64,000 nucleotides of DNA from Cylindrotheca closterium (GCA_933822405.4 CAKOGP040002091.1:62001-126000); one strand, 5' to 3'; positions 21,119 to 30,975 are shown, counted from the stretch's first letter. Numbers and translations: made by a program. The notes: generated by a model from the letters alone, not told the origin.

Positions 21119-22125
21119 CTAGCATGCACGCAGACGACGTCTTGCATACACTCGATCCGTGTCACTCATTTCAAGAGAATCCGGAGTACAGCTGTCACGA
21201 ATGCACCCATTGCCTTTCAAACTAAAACTGTAATTCTTTCTCTCGAGCCCGTCACGTCTTGCATATCGCTCAAAAAGAACAACAATTCTCGTGTTTCTTT
21301 TCATCCTGGAAAAAGTAAGTTTGTTGGATTCAAGAATGCCAATATCGACGTGTCCGTCGTCTGGGATCGGATTGGCTACCCTAGAGCAATCGTCAATATC
21401 AATATTCTCAGGAGCCTCCAAAAAACCTCCCTCTTCAAGCTTTACATTCTCTGATCCAAACTTCTTCAATAATTCCGAGCGTATTTTCTCGTCTCTTGTC
21501 TTCTTTGCCTGAATTTCCAATGCTCCATCAGGATTGTGCAAGACTACTCGACCACATAGCATCACCATATCGTGGCAATAGTTACCAATGTCCAGAATAT
21601 GCTGATGCCACATTCGATCCACAAGGTAAGAAGGTGATAGTTTCGTTGCGTCCCAGTCTTCAAAATCCTTCTTCAACGACAAGAACTGACGATACGCCTC
21701 GAGGATAGTCCTTGTCTTTTCCAAGCTCCATCCACAGTTTCGCATGCATCGCTTCGCCAAGGCTGTAGAGCCTTGACTACCACTATATAGTTGTCAAAGT
21801 CGATCATCCAAAAAGCATTCTCATTGAAATCATGGATACGAGGAGGAAGAACCACCCCATCCGTCGCTGGATCTTTCTTGCTGGCACCAGTCATCGTCTC
21901 ACTTATTGTGATCGTTTCGAACCCATGTCTTGGTGTGTAAATTTTAAGTTGCAGGTTTTGTCGTGCGAACGTTTGTGTATTTTCAAGTTTTCCATTGATA
22001 ATATAGATACCTAGACTAGTGCAAACATTGGTTCAACGGCAAAGCAATGGGATTAACACAGCTTTTTGTATCACCACCAGCCCCGCGCCCAGAGCATCAA
22101 GACCGTCTTCTCTTGCGCATTTCTG
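21119..22125 (-). pseudogene. GRDP-like / SUMO-like fusion gene, copy C (frameshifted and split)
   Basis: The main open segment (21119-21760) covers KRCMRNCGWSLEK, a full W-H-x-H motif (DRMWHQHILD) and AKKTRDEKIRSELLKKFGSE, almost identical to copy A in its middle part. The SUMO-like part has diverged (IRDSCTPDSLEMSDTD) and ends in a basic tail RRRLRAC. The 5' part is in another frame: ATG at 21894 starts MTGASKKDPATDG ... DFNENAFWMIDFDNY, then an extra TA in TATATA (near 21787) breaks the frame. Further upstream, 22061-22118 still matches the KRARED-DPDAGA coding DNA of copy A without its ATG. So about 165 bp (21896-22060) is inserted or intronic, and the tag is displaced. Probably not functional; an undetected intron is the alternative. 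Confidence 0.7.
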
Positions 22126-22402
22126 TAATACAATGCTGGCCACCTTTGTCCTCTATATAGTACCAGTAGGTACCGATAGTTTTAAAAAATGGACATCGTC
22201 ATTGTCCTTCCATCGTCGGTTCGTCATTTTTGGATTTCAAAACAATAAGCTGTGTTGTTTTATATACGGTAGTATACACTATTGATGGCCACGCATAATA
22301 TATATATACATATATATACGATCTATGATTCTTCTCCATTCTCGCCCATGTCATTGATCTTCTTGAATATCAAGTCTTCTGATGCGTTGAAAAGAGAATA
22401 AC
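22126..22402. other. Upstream region of propeller-type gene with AT repeat
   Basis: Contains an AT/TATAC microsatellite (22297-22319) and 22283-22360, a partial copy of 20318-20385. The similarity brackets copy C on both sides. No gene seen. Confidence 0.5.
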
Positions 22403-23968
22403 ATGATGAAGATAGTAGGCTGGAATCCAGGTCATTTTTCAGGGCGTCGCAAGACCCTCAAACGCAACAACAATAAGAAAAGTTCGATTGGATTAATGAC
22501 TATTGTTTCCAGTGGTTTCATGGTACTGGGAGTCTTGTATGGGTTGTTTCTTCTCTCTCTTCCCTCTTCTATGGGCAGATGGAACGGCCATCTCGCAATT
22601 TCAGCTGCTGAAGCCGAAACGAACAAGATATTTGCCACTCCTTCAGACACCTGTCAATACCGGAAATATCCACCACGACGATACTACGACTTATTATTGG
22701 AGGAAAGCAGTTTGCCATCCTTCTTGGAAGTCGAATATATCTATGGTGAACTTCCTCAATTATTGATTGATCATGGTCATCATTCGAAGAATGCCAACAA
22801 GAAGCTCTGTGTCAATCAATCGGAATGGCAAAACAATTCAGCCAACGATGACAGATTGCCCTTTGCCGATGGCACCAATCCCTCCTTGCTCAAAATTAAA
22901 AAAGACTTGGCAATATCAGCACTATTGCCTAAGGAGGCCTACTATTTGGCCACCATTTGCATGACCAATTCGCAGTGTGCCTGGAAGGATACCCGGGAAG
23001 AACAGCTCGCCTACAAGATTTCCACCCAAAAAGATCCATCGACGGTCCGAACCGTCTTGTTGGTCTTGAATGAAAACTTTGAAACTCTGGCGGAAGCTAC
23101 CATTACCACCATTATGGATGCACCGACTTTTGGAAAACAACGGATCCAACAACCAAATGCGAAGCAACAAGAAATCTATTCCTTGGACGATGCTAGACTC
23201 TTTTACCACAAGGACGAGATTTGGGTATCCTATCGAGAGGGCAGAATATTTGGTTACGACAAGCAAGTTCTCAACAAGGTGCATATTACATCGTCGTCGT
23301 CGTCGTCATCGTCATCGTCAAATGTACTGCAAGTCACGCTCCAAGCATCCGAAGTAGAAACCTTGTGCTGTGGTCGCAACATGGCGCTGATGGAAAATGT
23401 TCGCACACAAGAATTGCAAGCCTTGACGTGGGTGGATCCAGTTACCGTTGAGAATGTTCCACTCAAACTAGAACAACAATACCATCGTCGTCTCACCGCT
23501 GTCAAGAACAACAAGAACAACAACAAAAACCAAAAAAAGAGTCACTTTCATGGAACCAATGGATTCATGGTGCATTTGCCACACACAAACGAATTCTTGG
23601 GCATTGGTCACTTTCACCGTCCACCCTCTAGAGACTTTGACAATGAGTATGCTCGGTTTGGTCATCATTACACCCATGCCTTTTTTACTATCTCGGATGA
23701 GGCACCTTTTCGATTGACGCGATTGTCTCCCGAGTTGCTCCTTCCCAGTGCGGCCAATCCAAAAGATGCCGAGATTATTCAATTCTGGAGTGGATTGGAA
23801 CTGGTCGATGATAAGACATTGACATTGGCCTATGGAATCAATGACTGTGAGGGAGCTGCAAGGTATCTATCCATGTCGACGGTCAATGATCTTTTGAGGC
23901 CCGTACCGCAAGGAATGGAAGTTGTGGATTTGATGAAGCCGATGAAGTTGATGATTTCTCAGCACTGA
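22403..23968 (+). CDS. Type II membrane beta-propeller protein, glycosidase/phosphorylase-like (tentative)
   Basis: Single-exon protein of 521 residues. A basic N-terminus (RRKTLKRNNNKK) precedes one TM helix at about 30-54. The lumenal part has Cys-rich early segments and repeated strand motifs like those of five-bladed propellers: S-L-D-D-A-R-L-F-Y, I-W-V-S-Y-R-E-G, FHGTNGFMVHLPHTNEFLGI, THAFFTISDEAPFRLT and QFWSGLELVDDKTLTLAYGI-N-D-C-E. The D-D-A-R, E-I-I-Q-F-W-S-G and Y-G-I-N-D-C pattern resembles GH43/GH130-type enzymes, but I cannot place catalytic residues. A poly-Ser run and a Lys/Asn run are species-specific insertions. Likely Golgi or cell surface; an unknown family is equally possible. 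Confidence 0.5.
   Translation: MMKIVGWNPGHFSGRRKTLKRNNNKKSSIGLMTIVSSGFMVLGVLYGLFLLSLPSSMGRWNGHLAISAAEAETNKIFATPSDTCQYRKYPPRRYYDLLLEESSLPSFLEVEYIYGELPQLLIDHGHHSKNANKKLCVNQSEWQNNSANDDRLPFADGTNPSLLKIKKDLAISALLPKEAYYLATICMTNSQCAWKDTREEQLAYKISTQKDPSTVRTVLLVLNENFETLAEATITTIMDAPTFGKQRIQQPNAKQQEIYSLDDARLFYHKDEIWVSYREGRIFGYDKQVLNKVHITSSSSSSSSSSNVLQVTLQASEVETLCCGRNMALMENVRTQELQALTWVDPVTVENVPLKLEQQYHRRLTAVKNNKNNNKNQKKSHFHGTNGFMVHLPHTNEFLGIGHFHRPPSRDFDNEYARFGHHYTHAFFTISDEAPFRLTRLSPELLLPSAANPKDAEIIQFWSGLELVDDKTLTLAYGINDCEGAARYLSMSTVNDLLRPVPQGMEVVDLMKPMKLMISQH
23291..23320 (+). repeat. (TCG/TCA)n microsatellite coding poly-Ser
   Basis: Ten consecutive TCG or TCA codons within the propeller-type gene, giving a poly-Ser loop. 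Likely length-variable. Confidence 0.9.
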
Positions 23969-24099
23969 TACTATTATTATCATGTTTTATCGGGTTATTA
24001 TAGTTGCTAGTACTGCCTGGCACACCATGTGAGTCAGTGATTCTGAAAGATTGGTACTGGAAAATGGTTGATGGCGGGTGCAAATGGTAACCAAAGCTT

Positions 24100-25050
24100 T
24101 TACGAACGTGCGGCAAATTCCTGATTGCAGAGTCCCATATTTATAATGGATGCAGCCTTATTGCCCCCACTCACAGCATTGGCAACAGTTCGAAACATGG
24201 TGGTAGCATCACCAACAGCATAGACTCCATCTACGGTTGTCTTTTGAAATCCATCGACCTTGACGAATCCATGTTCGTCCAGTTCACATTTCAACTCATC
24301 TTGAAGGATATTCTTGGCATTGAGTTCAAATGGAATTCCGGCATACATGGCCTTGACTGGTAGCTTGGTTCCATCTTTGAGTAGTATCGTAGTAATGTGT
24401 CCATTTTCATGTTGAATTTCCTGGACGGGGGACGCCATGACTTGGACACCATTCTTTTCAAAAAGTGCTAGTTCCTTCTCATCAAAGGTGCCACTGGATA
24501 CAATCTTGATATCTGCAGTGAGGTTCCGAACCAACGGAAGCATGTGCATGGCTCGTTCTTTTGCCATGAACATGGCCGTCGGCTGGGAATGAAACTCGTA
24601 TCCATGGCAGTAGGGGCAATGGATGACTGTGGTGCCCCAACATTCTTCAAAGCCTGGAATATCGCTTGGGAAGGTATCCGTGACACCACTGGCAAAGAGA
24701 AGAGTCTTGGATTCCAGAGTATTCCCCGATGCGGTCTGCACTTGAAATGGATACATTGTCGTCTCAGGAGCATCATCGTCACCACCACTTTTCTTTTGGA
24801 TGGAGACGACACGATCCTTCAGGAACTGAACAGTCTTGTACTTGTCGACAATCTGTTGTTTGCCAATAGAGGCAATTTCATCCGGAGCAGAACCGTCTCG
24901 AGTCAAGAAATTCTGAGAATGGGGAGTGAAACGATTGCAGGGCAAACCTTCGTCAATGACCACAGTTTGTCGAAGACATCGTCCCAAACAGAGCGCAGCA
25001 GATAAGCCTCCGTAGCTTCCTCCGATAATGACGCAGTCAACAAGATTCAT
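24100..25050 (-). CDS. Thioredoxin-reductase-like FAD oxidoreductase with CPYC
   Basis: Single-exon protein of 316 residues. N-terminal FAD Rossmann fold (CVIIGGSYGGLSAALCLG), then HTPHSQ-type segment PHSQNFLTRDG, A-S-G-V-T-D-T-F-P, and the redox pair C145-P-Y-C148 in HCPYCHGYE. Eukaryotic and E. coli thioredoxin reductases carry C-A-T/V-C; CPYCHGYE is usual in bacterial TrxR-like flavoproteins. The second nucleotide-binding loop (expected G-x-G-x-x-A/G) reads MFMAKERAMHML and has lost the glycines, so NADPH binding is doubtful. The C-terminal FAD motif D-G-V-Y-A-V-G-D-A-T is intact. No targeting peptide or intron. Bacterial ancestry is my inference. Confidence 0.75.
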   Translation of the reverse strand: MNLVDCVIIGGSYGGLSAALCLGRCLRQTVVIDEGLPCNRFTPHSQNFLTRDGSAPDEIASIGKQQIVDKYKTVQFLKDRVVSIQKKSGGDDDAPETTMYPFQVQTASGNTLESKTLLFASGVTDTFPSDIPGFEECWGTTVIHCPYCHGYEFHSQPTAMFMAKERAMHMLPLVRNLTADIKIVSSGTFDEKELALFEKNGVQVMASPVQEIQHENGHITTILLKDGTKLPVKAMYAGIPFELNAKNILQDELKCELDEHGFVKVDGFQKTTVDGVYAVGDATTMFRTVANAVSGGNKAASIINMGLCNQEFAARS

Positions 25051-25750
25051 GATTATAGTATGGTATCCCTGTTTTTTTGGCTGGTTTCAAAGGGTGAAGA
25101 ATCGACTGTCTTCTTCTTGTCCAGATACTTTTTTATGTTGTGCGACAAAGATATAATTTGAAACGTGACGCCACTTGGAACAGAGTCGAACACTTGCAAA
25201 GGCCTTACGAACGCCAGGCGAAAGCCTTATCATGAGGCCAATATAATAATCGCCATCGAGAAACAAGCACAATCTTTCGTAGAATTGTCACGGCACCTAC
25301 GACCTTTCAAGCCATTGAATAATTGAGTTTACAGGTACCAGATGCGGCGCATTCGCGTGCATGTGTCTTCTTGAGTCAACTCTTTCAGCAGCAAGAATGT
25401 GTACTATCGAGGAGTTCAGCATCGTTGGATACACTAGACAGTGTAGTAGTACAAATAGTAAATGATCATTTAATTGCCGATTTATGCTACGGTAGCTTTA
25501 GATATATCGCGAATACTTGGGGGAAGACCCTGGTACCGGTACTGGTACCGCCAGGACTTTGTGCAATGTTCGACATTAGACGAACAGGTCCGTTCCAATA
25601 AGCCAAACTGCGTACGGTAGTCATACCAGTGTTCGTGATACGACTACTCTGAATAAAATGACTTCCAACTTCGCATCTCCAAAACCATACTATTGTTTTG
25701 AGAATATATAATAAAAGCATCAACACTACATCATCACCAGTAACATCACC
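25051..25750. promoter_or_regulatory. Divergent upstream region of flavoprotein and multipass membrane genes
   Basis: 700 bp between divergent ATGs. Bases 25531-25551 hold GGTACC-GGTACT-GGTACC with an embedded TACCGGTA (25534-25541), flanked by CTGG/CCAG to give an imperfect palindrome. No ORF supported. Confidence 0.5.
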
Positions 25751-26750
25751 ATGACGACTGAAGTAGTGCAAACGATCCGCAAAGGAATCACTATCCTTTC
25801 TTCACTCCCAGTATCCGTCTCTTTTGGTTTCTGTTGCTTCATCTGTATCCCACAAACAATGTTCATTATCAATGTGACACCCTACATTCAACAGGAAACT
25901 CTGCCCGACAATACAGTGACCTGGTGTCTTTTGGGAGCCCAAGCCTTGCCTGTTTTGGTTCTGGCTTCGTGGGTCATGGGTTTGCTCATCAATAGAACGG
26001 CACACGCTTGGTTCAGCGTCGAACAAAAGGGAAAATCCAAACGAGACCAAAAGGATTCTTCACCGGGCATCAGTTTCGCCAGCTTTCAAGCCAACGAAGC
26101 TCATGCCTTTTTGTATCCCATGATTGGATATGTTTTGATTTCATTAATCTTTTTGGGAGCCATGGTAGCCTTTACGAAATTTTGGGACGATGGATTGTCA
26201 GTGTCCTTTGCGCCAGAAGCCATAGTGATGGTGTTGGGGAATTTGCTGGCTTGGATTCTCGTGCTCTATCTGTACACGGGCATTATTCTCAGTGCCCCCA
26301 TCATAGTCCTCCATCGAAAGGGGGTCATTCAAGCAATGCGAATGAGTTACAATCTAGCCAAGGACGACCAAACAAGGTGGGAACTATTAGCCTTGCTTAT
26401 CTTTTTCCTGATGTTGGGAGCTCTGCTCGACTTGGGACTGGAGATGACAGTGCTACGAGGAATTTTTGGCAACTATGACAACACGAAGATTGCATATTGT
26501 GTTCACTTCAATGTTCTTCTGATCCTATTGTTGCCGTTGTATTCAAGGTACGTATATTTTTGTGGCCAACCTATATGGCCGAGCGAGATTGCAAAAAAGG
26601 TCTTTTGGTACTGACAATGTTTGCTTCTTCTCGATCCACCACCACAGTGTCTTGACTGCGCAATACTACAGTGTCAAGCTATCAGAAAGAATACGAAAGC
26701 AAAAGAGAGGAGGGGATGATATCGGGCTAATGGGATTTGAAGTAGACTAA
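25751..26750 (+). CDS. Multipass membrane protein of unknown function
   Basis: Exons 25751-26547 and 26648-26750 around a 100-bp phase-2 intron (donor GTACGT, acceptor CACCACAG); 299 residues. Without splicing the frame ends in the intron, while splicing gives S-V-L-T-A-Q-Y-Y-S-V-K-L-S-E-R and a basic cytosolic tail. About six hydrophobic helices: 20-42, 60-82, 120-142, 160-188, 215-236 and 250-266. A hydrophilic loop follows TM2 (KGKSKRDQKDSSPG). The stretch APIIVLHRKGVIQAMRMSYN before TM5 resembles the GAIxALRRSWxL amphipathic segment of bacterial glycerophosphoryl-diester membrane domains (GDPD_2/DUF975-like). That is a weak resemblance. Function unknown. Confidence 0.6.
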
Positions 26751-26856
26751 TGACGAATCAATCAAGATGAATGTCAATATACTTGTTTCAGAACTTTTGT
26801 TCTTGCGCTTTTATTCGGTCGATCCATACTAGTCCATCCTAGTCCATCCTATTCTG

Positions 26857-28755
26857 CTATGGCGAGGCACTATTAGATTGCCATTTGGTCGCCCATTCTT
26901 CTCCCAATAATTCCCCTAGCTTTTGGTTGTACGGCTTGATGGCGATCCTGATGCGATCTTCGGTAGCCTTGGATAGTCGATACATGTCGTCACGCTTGCC
27001 ATCGGGCCCCGTCGCTTGATTGATGGTCGTTTTGTACTGTTCCAGCGTTTTGGGTTGTAGATTCATGAATTTCAATACCCGGTTATAAGTCCCATCCGGA
27101 TCCTTTCTCAAGTCTTGATTGTCCAAGGCCAAAAAGTGGTCCTTGGCTATTTCAGGAGACTGATGAATCTTTTCTAACACGTCCAAAAATGGTTTCAATT
27201 GGATGGCATAGAGCCCCATTCCAATGGGCGCATTCAGCCCAAGATGAATGTATTTTAGCCAAGCTTGCTGACATTCTTCGGAATCCCAAAAGGATTCAAA
27301 GTCCACCTTGTTCCAGTCTTGCAAGACACCCACTTCGTAGAGAGCCTCCAAGTCGTTCAGTACAAACTGATCCAAGGACGGCACTGGATTTCCCCAACCA
27401 TTGAGTAGAACGGTACTAGTACCGTCCTGCTTGTTGTGTTTGGCATTCTTGACGACTCTCATTTTCATGTCGTATTGGGAAATGGCCCGATCAATGGGAT
27501 CTCGTAGAATGCAAAAGAGTTTGACCCATGGCACTAGACATTCAATGCGGGCTGGAACTCGATCACTGTGCATCATGTAATTGGGAGTCATGTCCAGCAC
27601 CATCTTTTTGTGTGGGTTCTGTTGATAGGCCATCTTTCGTCTTGCAAAGTAACGCTTCATCTTTTCATCTGGATCCCAGCTTGGTATCACCGCCTCGATG
27701 GATGCCTTGCGAGGAGGAGTATTTGACTGTTGCTGTTGTTGTTGCTGTGCCTCTTTACGACTACCTGCATTATTCTCCGAACCATCATCATCAACACCAC
27801 GGGGACTACGTTCTGGTCTATCAGTATTTTCTTCTTCTTCTTCTCCTCCTTCTTCCAACAGCTGTCGTCGAGGAGGACCGCCCGGATTCCGCTGGATATG
27901 CCGTTGGCCCTTGTTGACCCGTCCATGCTTGCTGACGAATCGTTTTCTCATTTCTAGTCGTCGTTTCCGTGTCTCTTCCTCTGTAGGAATAACGTCTACT
28001 GCTCTTTTCTCACTGTCACCACGAACAAGACCGAGCTGTTGTTCTCTAGTGGATCGTCTCTTTATCTTTTGCGTGATCCCCATTGTCATTTGACTGTATA
28101 GATCTCGACCTCGTTTCCGTGGCAGTTTTATTGCGGCAACATTGCCGGCACGTGCTTCCTGAAACAAGTGATAATCCATGGCTTCGTCCAATACATAGAG
28201 TTCCTTTTCGGATCGTTCAATGTCATCATGCTGGAATAAATATTTGGACAGGGCCGTGGTTCCTCCCTTTTGGACCCCCAACAAAATGGCGGTGGGCAGC
28301 TTGCGCTGGTAAATTTCCAATTCGGACAAGACGGCATCTTCTCCATTGGCGTCACATGTTGGTACTGCCAACAGATCCCAATCGGATCGATTGTGACCCT
28401 GATGGGATTCCCGATTGGCAAATCCAAAGTACTTTGCCTTTTCCACAGCAGGTCCCAGAGCAAAATCAAATATCAATTTGGTTCTCCATTCTTTTCGTGG
28501 TGTATTATTTGGCGGTTCTGGTGGTGAGTGAGAAAAAGTCGTCGTGGAGGAGAGACTTGGATAGTGATAGTCGATGGCATAATAATTATTTTGCTCATCA
28601 TCCATAAAAGAGGACCAGATCAACAGACAAACACCAAATCCCAACAAGACTTTTCCTCCTCGTATGACATTTGTTTGGACAATATTAATGCTGCTGCTGC
28701 TTCTGCTGTTGGATGATTGTGACAGCTTTCGTTTTCTTCCTCCTCGTATTTGCAT
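26857..28755 (-). CDS. Type II membrane sulfotransferase (heparan-type), minus copy
   Basis: Single-exon, 632 residues from ATG 28755. An in-frame ATG at 28896 would add 47 residues, but the shorter start puts the TM helix (VLLGFGVCLLIWSSF, about 36-52) where the paralogue has it. The PAPS 5'-phosphosulfate loop is ILLGVQKGGTTAL near 158. After it comes a long Arg/Gln/Glu-rich insert (about 215-370) specific to this copy. Next are D-M-T-P-N-Y-M and the 3'-phosphate motif C-I-L-R-D-P-I-D-R-A-I-S-Q near 413. The C-terminal GLYAIQLKPFLD and R-K-D-P-D-G-T ... V-L-K-F segments match NST/HS-type sulfotransferases. Golgi sulfation of polysaccharide or protein is expected; acceptor unknown. Confidence 0.85.
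   Translation of the reverse strand: MQIRGGRKRKLSQSSNSRSSSSINIVQTNVIRGGKVLLGFGVCLLIWSSFMDDEQNNYYAIDYHYPSLSSTTTFSHSPPEPPNNTPRKEWRTKLIFDFALGPAVEKAKYFGFANRESHQGHNRSDWDLLAVPTCDANGEDAVLSELEIYQRKLPTAILLGVQKGGTTALSKYLFQHDDIERSEKELYVLDEAMDYHLFQEARAGNVAAIKLPRKRGRDLYSQMTMGITQKIKRRSTREQQLGLVRGDSEKRAVDVIPTEEETRKRRLEMRKRFVSKHGRVNKGQRHIQRNPGGPPRRQLLEEGGEEEEENTDRPERSPRGVDDDGSENNAGSRKEAQQQQQQQSNTPPRKASIEAVIPSWDPDEKMKRYFARRKMAYQQNPHKKMVLDMTPNYMMHSDRVPARIECLVPWVKLFCILRDPIDRAISQYDMKMRVVKNAKHNKQDGTSTVLLNGWGNPVPSLDQFVLNDLEALYEVGVLQDWNKVDFESFWDSEECQQAWLKYIHLGLNAPIGMGLYAIQLKPFLDVLEKIHQSPEIAKDHFLALDNQDLRKDPDGTYNRVLKFMNLQPKTLEQYKTTINQATGPDGKRDDMYRLSKATEDRIRIAIKPYNQKLGELLGEEWATKWQSNSASP
27410..27425. repeat. Perfect 16-bp palindrome inside sulfotransferase CDS
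   Basis: ACGGTACTAGTACCGT reads the same on both strands and encodes part of D-G-T-S-T-V-L. No loop, so no strong hairpin; noted as an exact dyad. Confidence 0.9.
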
Positions 28756-29346
28756 TTTTATTTTTTGTGTATCTGTTTTGCCGTGTATATTATGCCGTCG
28801 TAGATTCTTCCAATCGCTGCAATAGGAAGATTTATTGTTACCAAAGGTGAAGGGATAATAATAATGATAAGGAAGTGATCGCTGTGCTCTGACCATATGA
28901 TACACACACAATAACAGGGACGACGGTTAGGAAGAACTGAAAATAGGCTGATGCGAGCGGGCAAAAAATGATAAGAAAAAGAGGACCCGGATCCAATTCC
29001 TTTTTTATCAGCACGCCTGCCATATAACTCAAACCAATGACAGCTCTTCATATCAGAACCCCCTGAAAATATAACATCAAGTTATTTCAATAACGCCGAT
29101 TTGAGATTGCTATCCATTCATTCATTCATCCACACATGCAAAATCTGTGTCACAATCTCTCCCAAAACTATCTTATCTCCTGGGCTTCAAAAGCAGATAA
29201 CGGAGATATCGATACTGTGCCTCTTATGATCGATTGATATATTCACTACCAGTTGATTGGTTGAGTTAATTTATTGATTTATTGATTCATATGCATTGAA
29301 CTTTCTTGACGGTCGCTGTTTTTATTGTTACCTCGATCGATCAATC
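28756..29346. promoter_or_regulatory. Head-to-head promoter region of two sulfotransferase genes
   Basis: 590 bp between the chosen ATGs of two paralogous sulfotransferases. AT-rich, with GATTGATT/TTGATTTATTGATT repeats close to the plus-strand start (29230-29290). Co-regulation is likely from layout. Confidence 0.45.
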
Positions 29347-30975
29347 ATGACAATGTCTTTTGCTTCTCAAAGACGTTCCACCGTTTCCAAGAACAACAAA
29401 TCAGCAACCAAACAGACTCATCAAATAACGGGACGAAGAAGGAAACCAAAACAAAATGGACTAGGAGGACTACCACTCATTCTTCGTTTGACATTGATAG
29501 TCCTATTATGCGTCATCATCTTGACCGCAGCAGTCCTATTGCGATACTTCCTTCAGAAATGTTTGCTACTGTCAAAGAATAGTCCTCTAAACTATTCGGC
29601 AGTCGAAAAGGCCAAATTCTATGGCCTGTCCCAACGAAAAATGAATTCGGGACAGGGAGATGCTTCGTTTTGGAGCAATTTGAGCAATGCGACCTGTGAC
29701 GATCAAGGAGCTTACGAAATGTTGGAATTGGGAGAAATCCAGCGATTGCAACTACCACGAGCCATTTTGATTGGTGTGCAAAAGGGAGGAACTACAGCTC
29801 TCTTTCAATATCTGGATCAGCATCCATCCGTGGAACGAACCAAGAAGGAACTCTACTTTTTGGACGAAGACATGGACCGACTAGTCGGCCATGCCGGAAC
29901 GATTCCTCGCAAAGTGGCACGCAATCTATATCATCAAAAGATGAGAGATGGAATGGTGGAAGCTCGGGCACTGGAGAAGCAAAAGAATCGGCACATGCAT
30001 CAACTAAAACAGAAGCTAAAACAGAATGGTGGTGCGCAGCTTGCTGATTCTTCTCTGGCCGACAACAAGCAGCTTCGTACTAGGCGCTTGCAACAAACAG
30101 ACAAGTTATTGCCAATTGTTCATGGAGAGGAGAATACACAGCAGAAGGAAGATCTCGACGACGGCTTTAGTCGAAGTCACCATGGTCCACCGCCGGGCGA
30201 TGGCCAAATCAAACCAATCAAGAAAAAGACCACTCCTGCTGCTCTGACGACTAATAAATTTGTCATGGACCTGACGCCCAATTACATGTTTCACAGCGAT
30301 CGAGTTCCCAATCGAATCAAGTGTCTGGTGCCATGGGTTCGTTTGCTGGTATTATTACGGGATCCAGTGGCTCGAGCTCGCTCTCAATATCAAATGAAAC
30401 TGCAAATGGTCTTGCCCAAGAGTCATAATTCCTATGGAAATCCAATACCATCCTTGGACGAGTATATTGAAAATGATTTGAATGCCTTGGAGGAAGTCGG
30501 AGTCTTGAAAAATTGGACCGAGGTTGACTTTGAATCCTTTTGGAAGTCCGAGGAGTGTTGGAAGGCTTGGCAAACCTATATCCACAAGGGACTCAACGCT
30601 CCTGTCGGCATGGGATTGTACGCACTCCAACTGAAACCCTTTTTGGACGTTTTGGTAGAGATTCACCACGGCTCATTGGAATTATTGGCAAGCCATGGAA
30701 TTCTCTCCGACTACTTTTTGGCAATCGACAGCCGAGACTTGCAAATGGAGACCGACAAGACGTATCAAGAAGTGCTGAAATTCTTACGATTGCCATCCTT
30801 TAGCTTGACGGAATACGCAAGGGTCAATAAGGCAAGCAGCAAGGATCATGCGCAGCTGAAGTCTAAATTGTCACCAGCGATTCAAAAGCGCATGCAAGAT
30901 GCGATTGCACCCTACAATCGGAAACTTGGGGATCTGCTTGGAGAAGAATGGAAAGACAAATGGACAAGCCGTTGA
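29347..30975 (+). CDS. Type II membrane sulfotransferase (heparan-type), plus copy
   Basis: Single-exon, 542 residues from ATG 29347 (the frame opens earlier at TTG). Basic cytosolic tail, TM helix at about 45-68 (LTLIVLLCVIILTAAVLL), then A-V-E-K-A-K-F-Y-G-L and a short stem. PAPS motifs: ILIGVQKGGTTALFQYLDQH near 142 and L-V-L-L-R-D-P-V-A-R-A-R-S-Q near 335, with D-L-T-P-N-Y-M just before. It aligns with the divergent neighbour throughout, including GLNAPVGMGLYALQLKPFLD and GDLLGEEWKDKW at the end, but its central insert is shorter. A clear local duplicate in inverted orientation. Substrate unknown. Confidence 0.85.
   Translation: MTMSFASQRRSTVSKNNKSATKQTHQITGRRRKPKQNGLGGLPLILRLTLIVLLCVIILTAAVLLRYFLQKCLLLSKNSPLNYSAVEKAKFYGLSQRKMNSGQGDASFWSNLSNATCDDQGAYEMLELGEIQRLQLPRAILIGVQKGGTTALFQYLDQHPSVERTKKELYFLDEDMDRLVGHAGTIPRKVARNLYHQKMRDGMVEARALEKQKNRHMHQLKQKLKQNGGAQLADSSLADNKQLRTRRLQQTDKLLPIVHGEENTQQKEDLDDGFSRSHHGPPPGDGQIKPIKKKTTPAALTTNKFVMDLTPNYMFHSDRVPNRIKCLVPWVRLLVLLRDPVARARSQYQMKLQMVLPKSHNSYGNPIPSLDEYIENDLNALEEVGVLKNWTEVDFESFWKSEECWKAWQTYIHKGLNAPVGMGLYALQLKPFLDVLVEIHHGSLELLASHGILSDYFLAIDSRDLQMETDKTYQEVLKFLRLPSFSLTEYARVNKASSKDHAQLKSKLSPAIQKRMQDAIAPYNRKLGDLLGEEWKDKWTSR

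Noticed and set aside
22297..22319. Replication or matrix-attachment signal in the TATATA run
   Set aside because: A plain microsatellite explains it; there is no supporting context.
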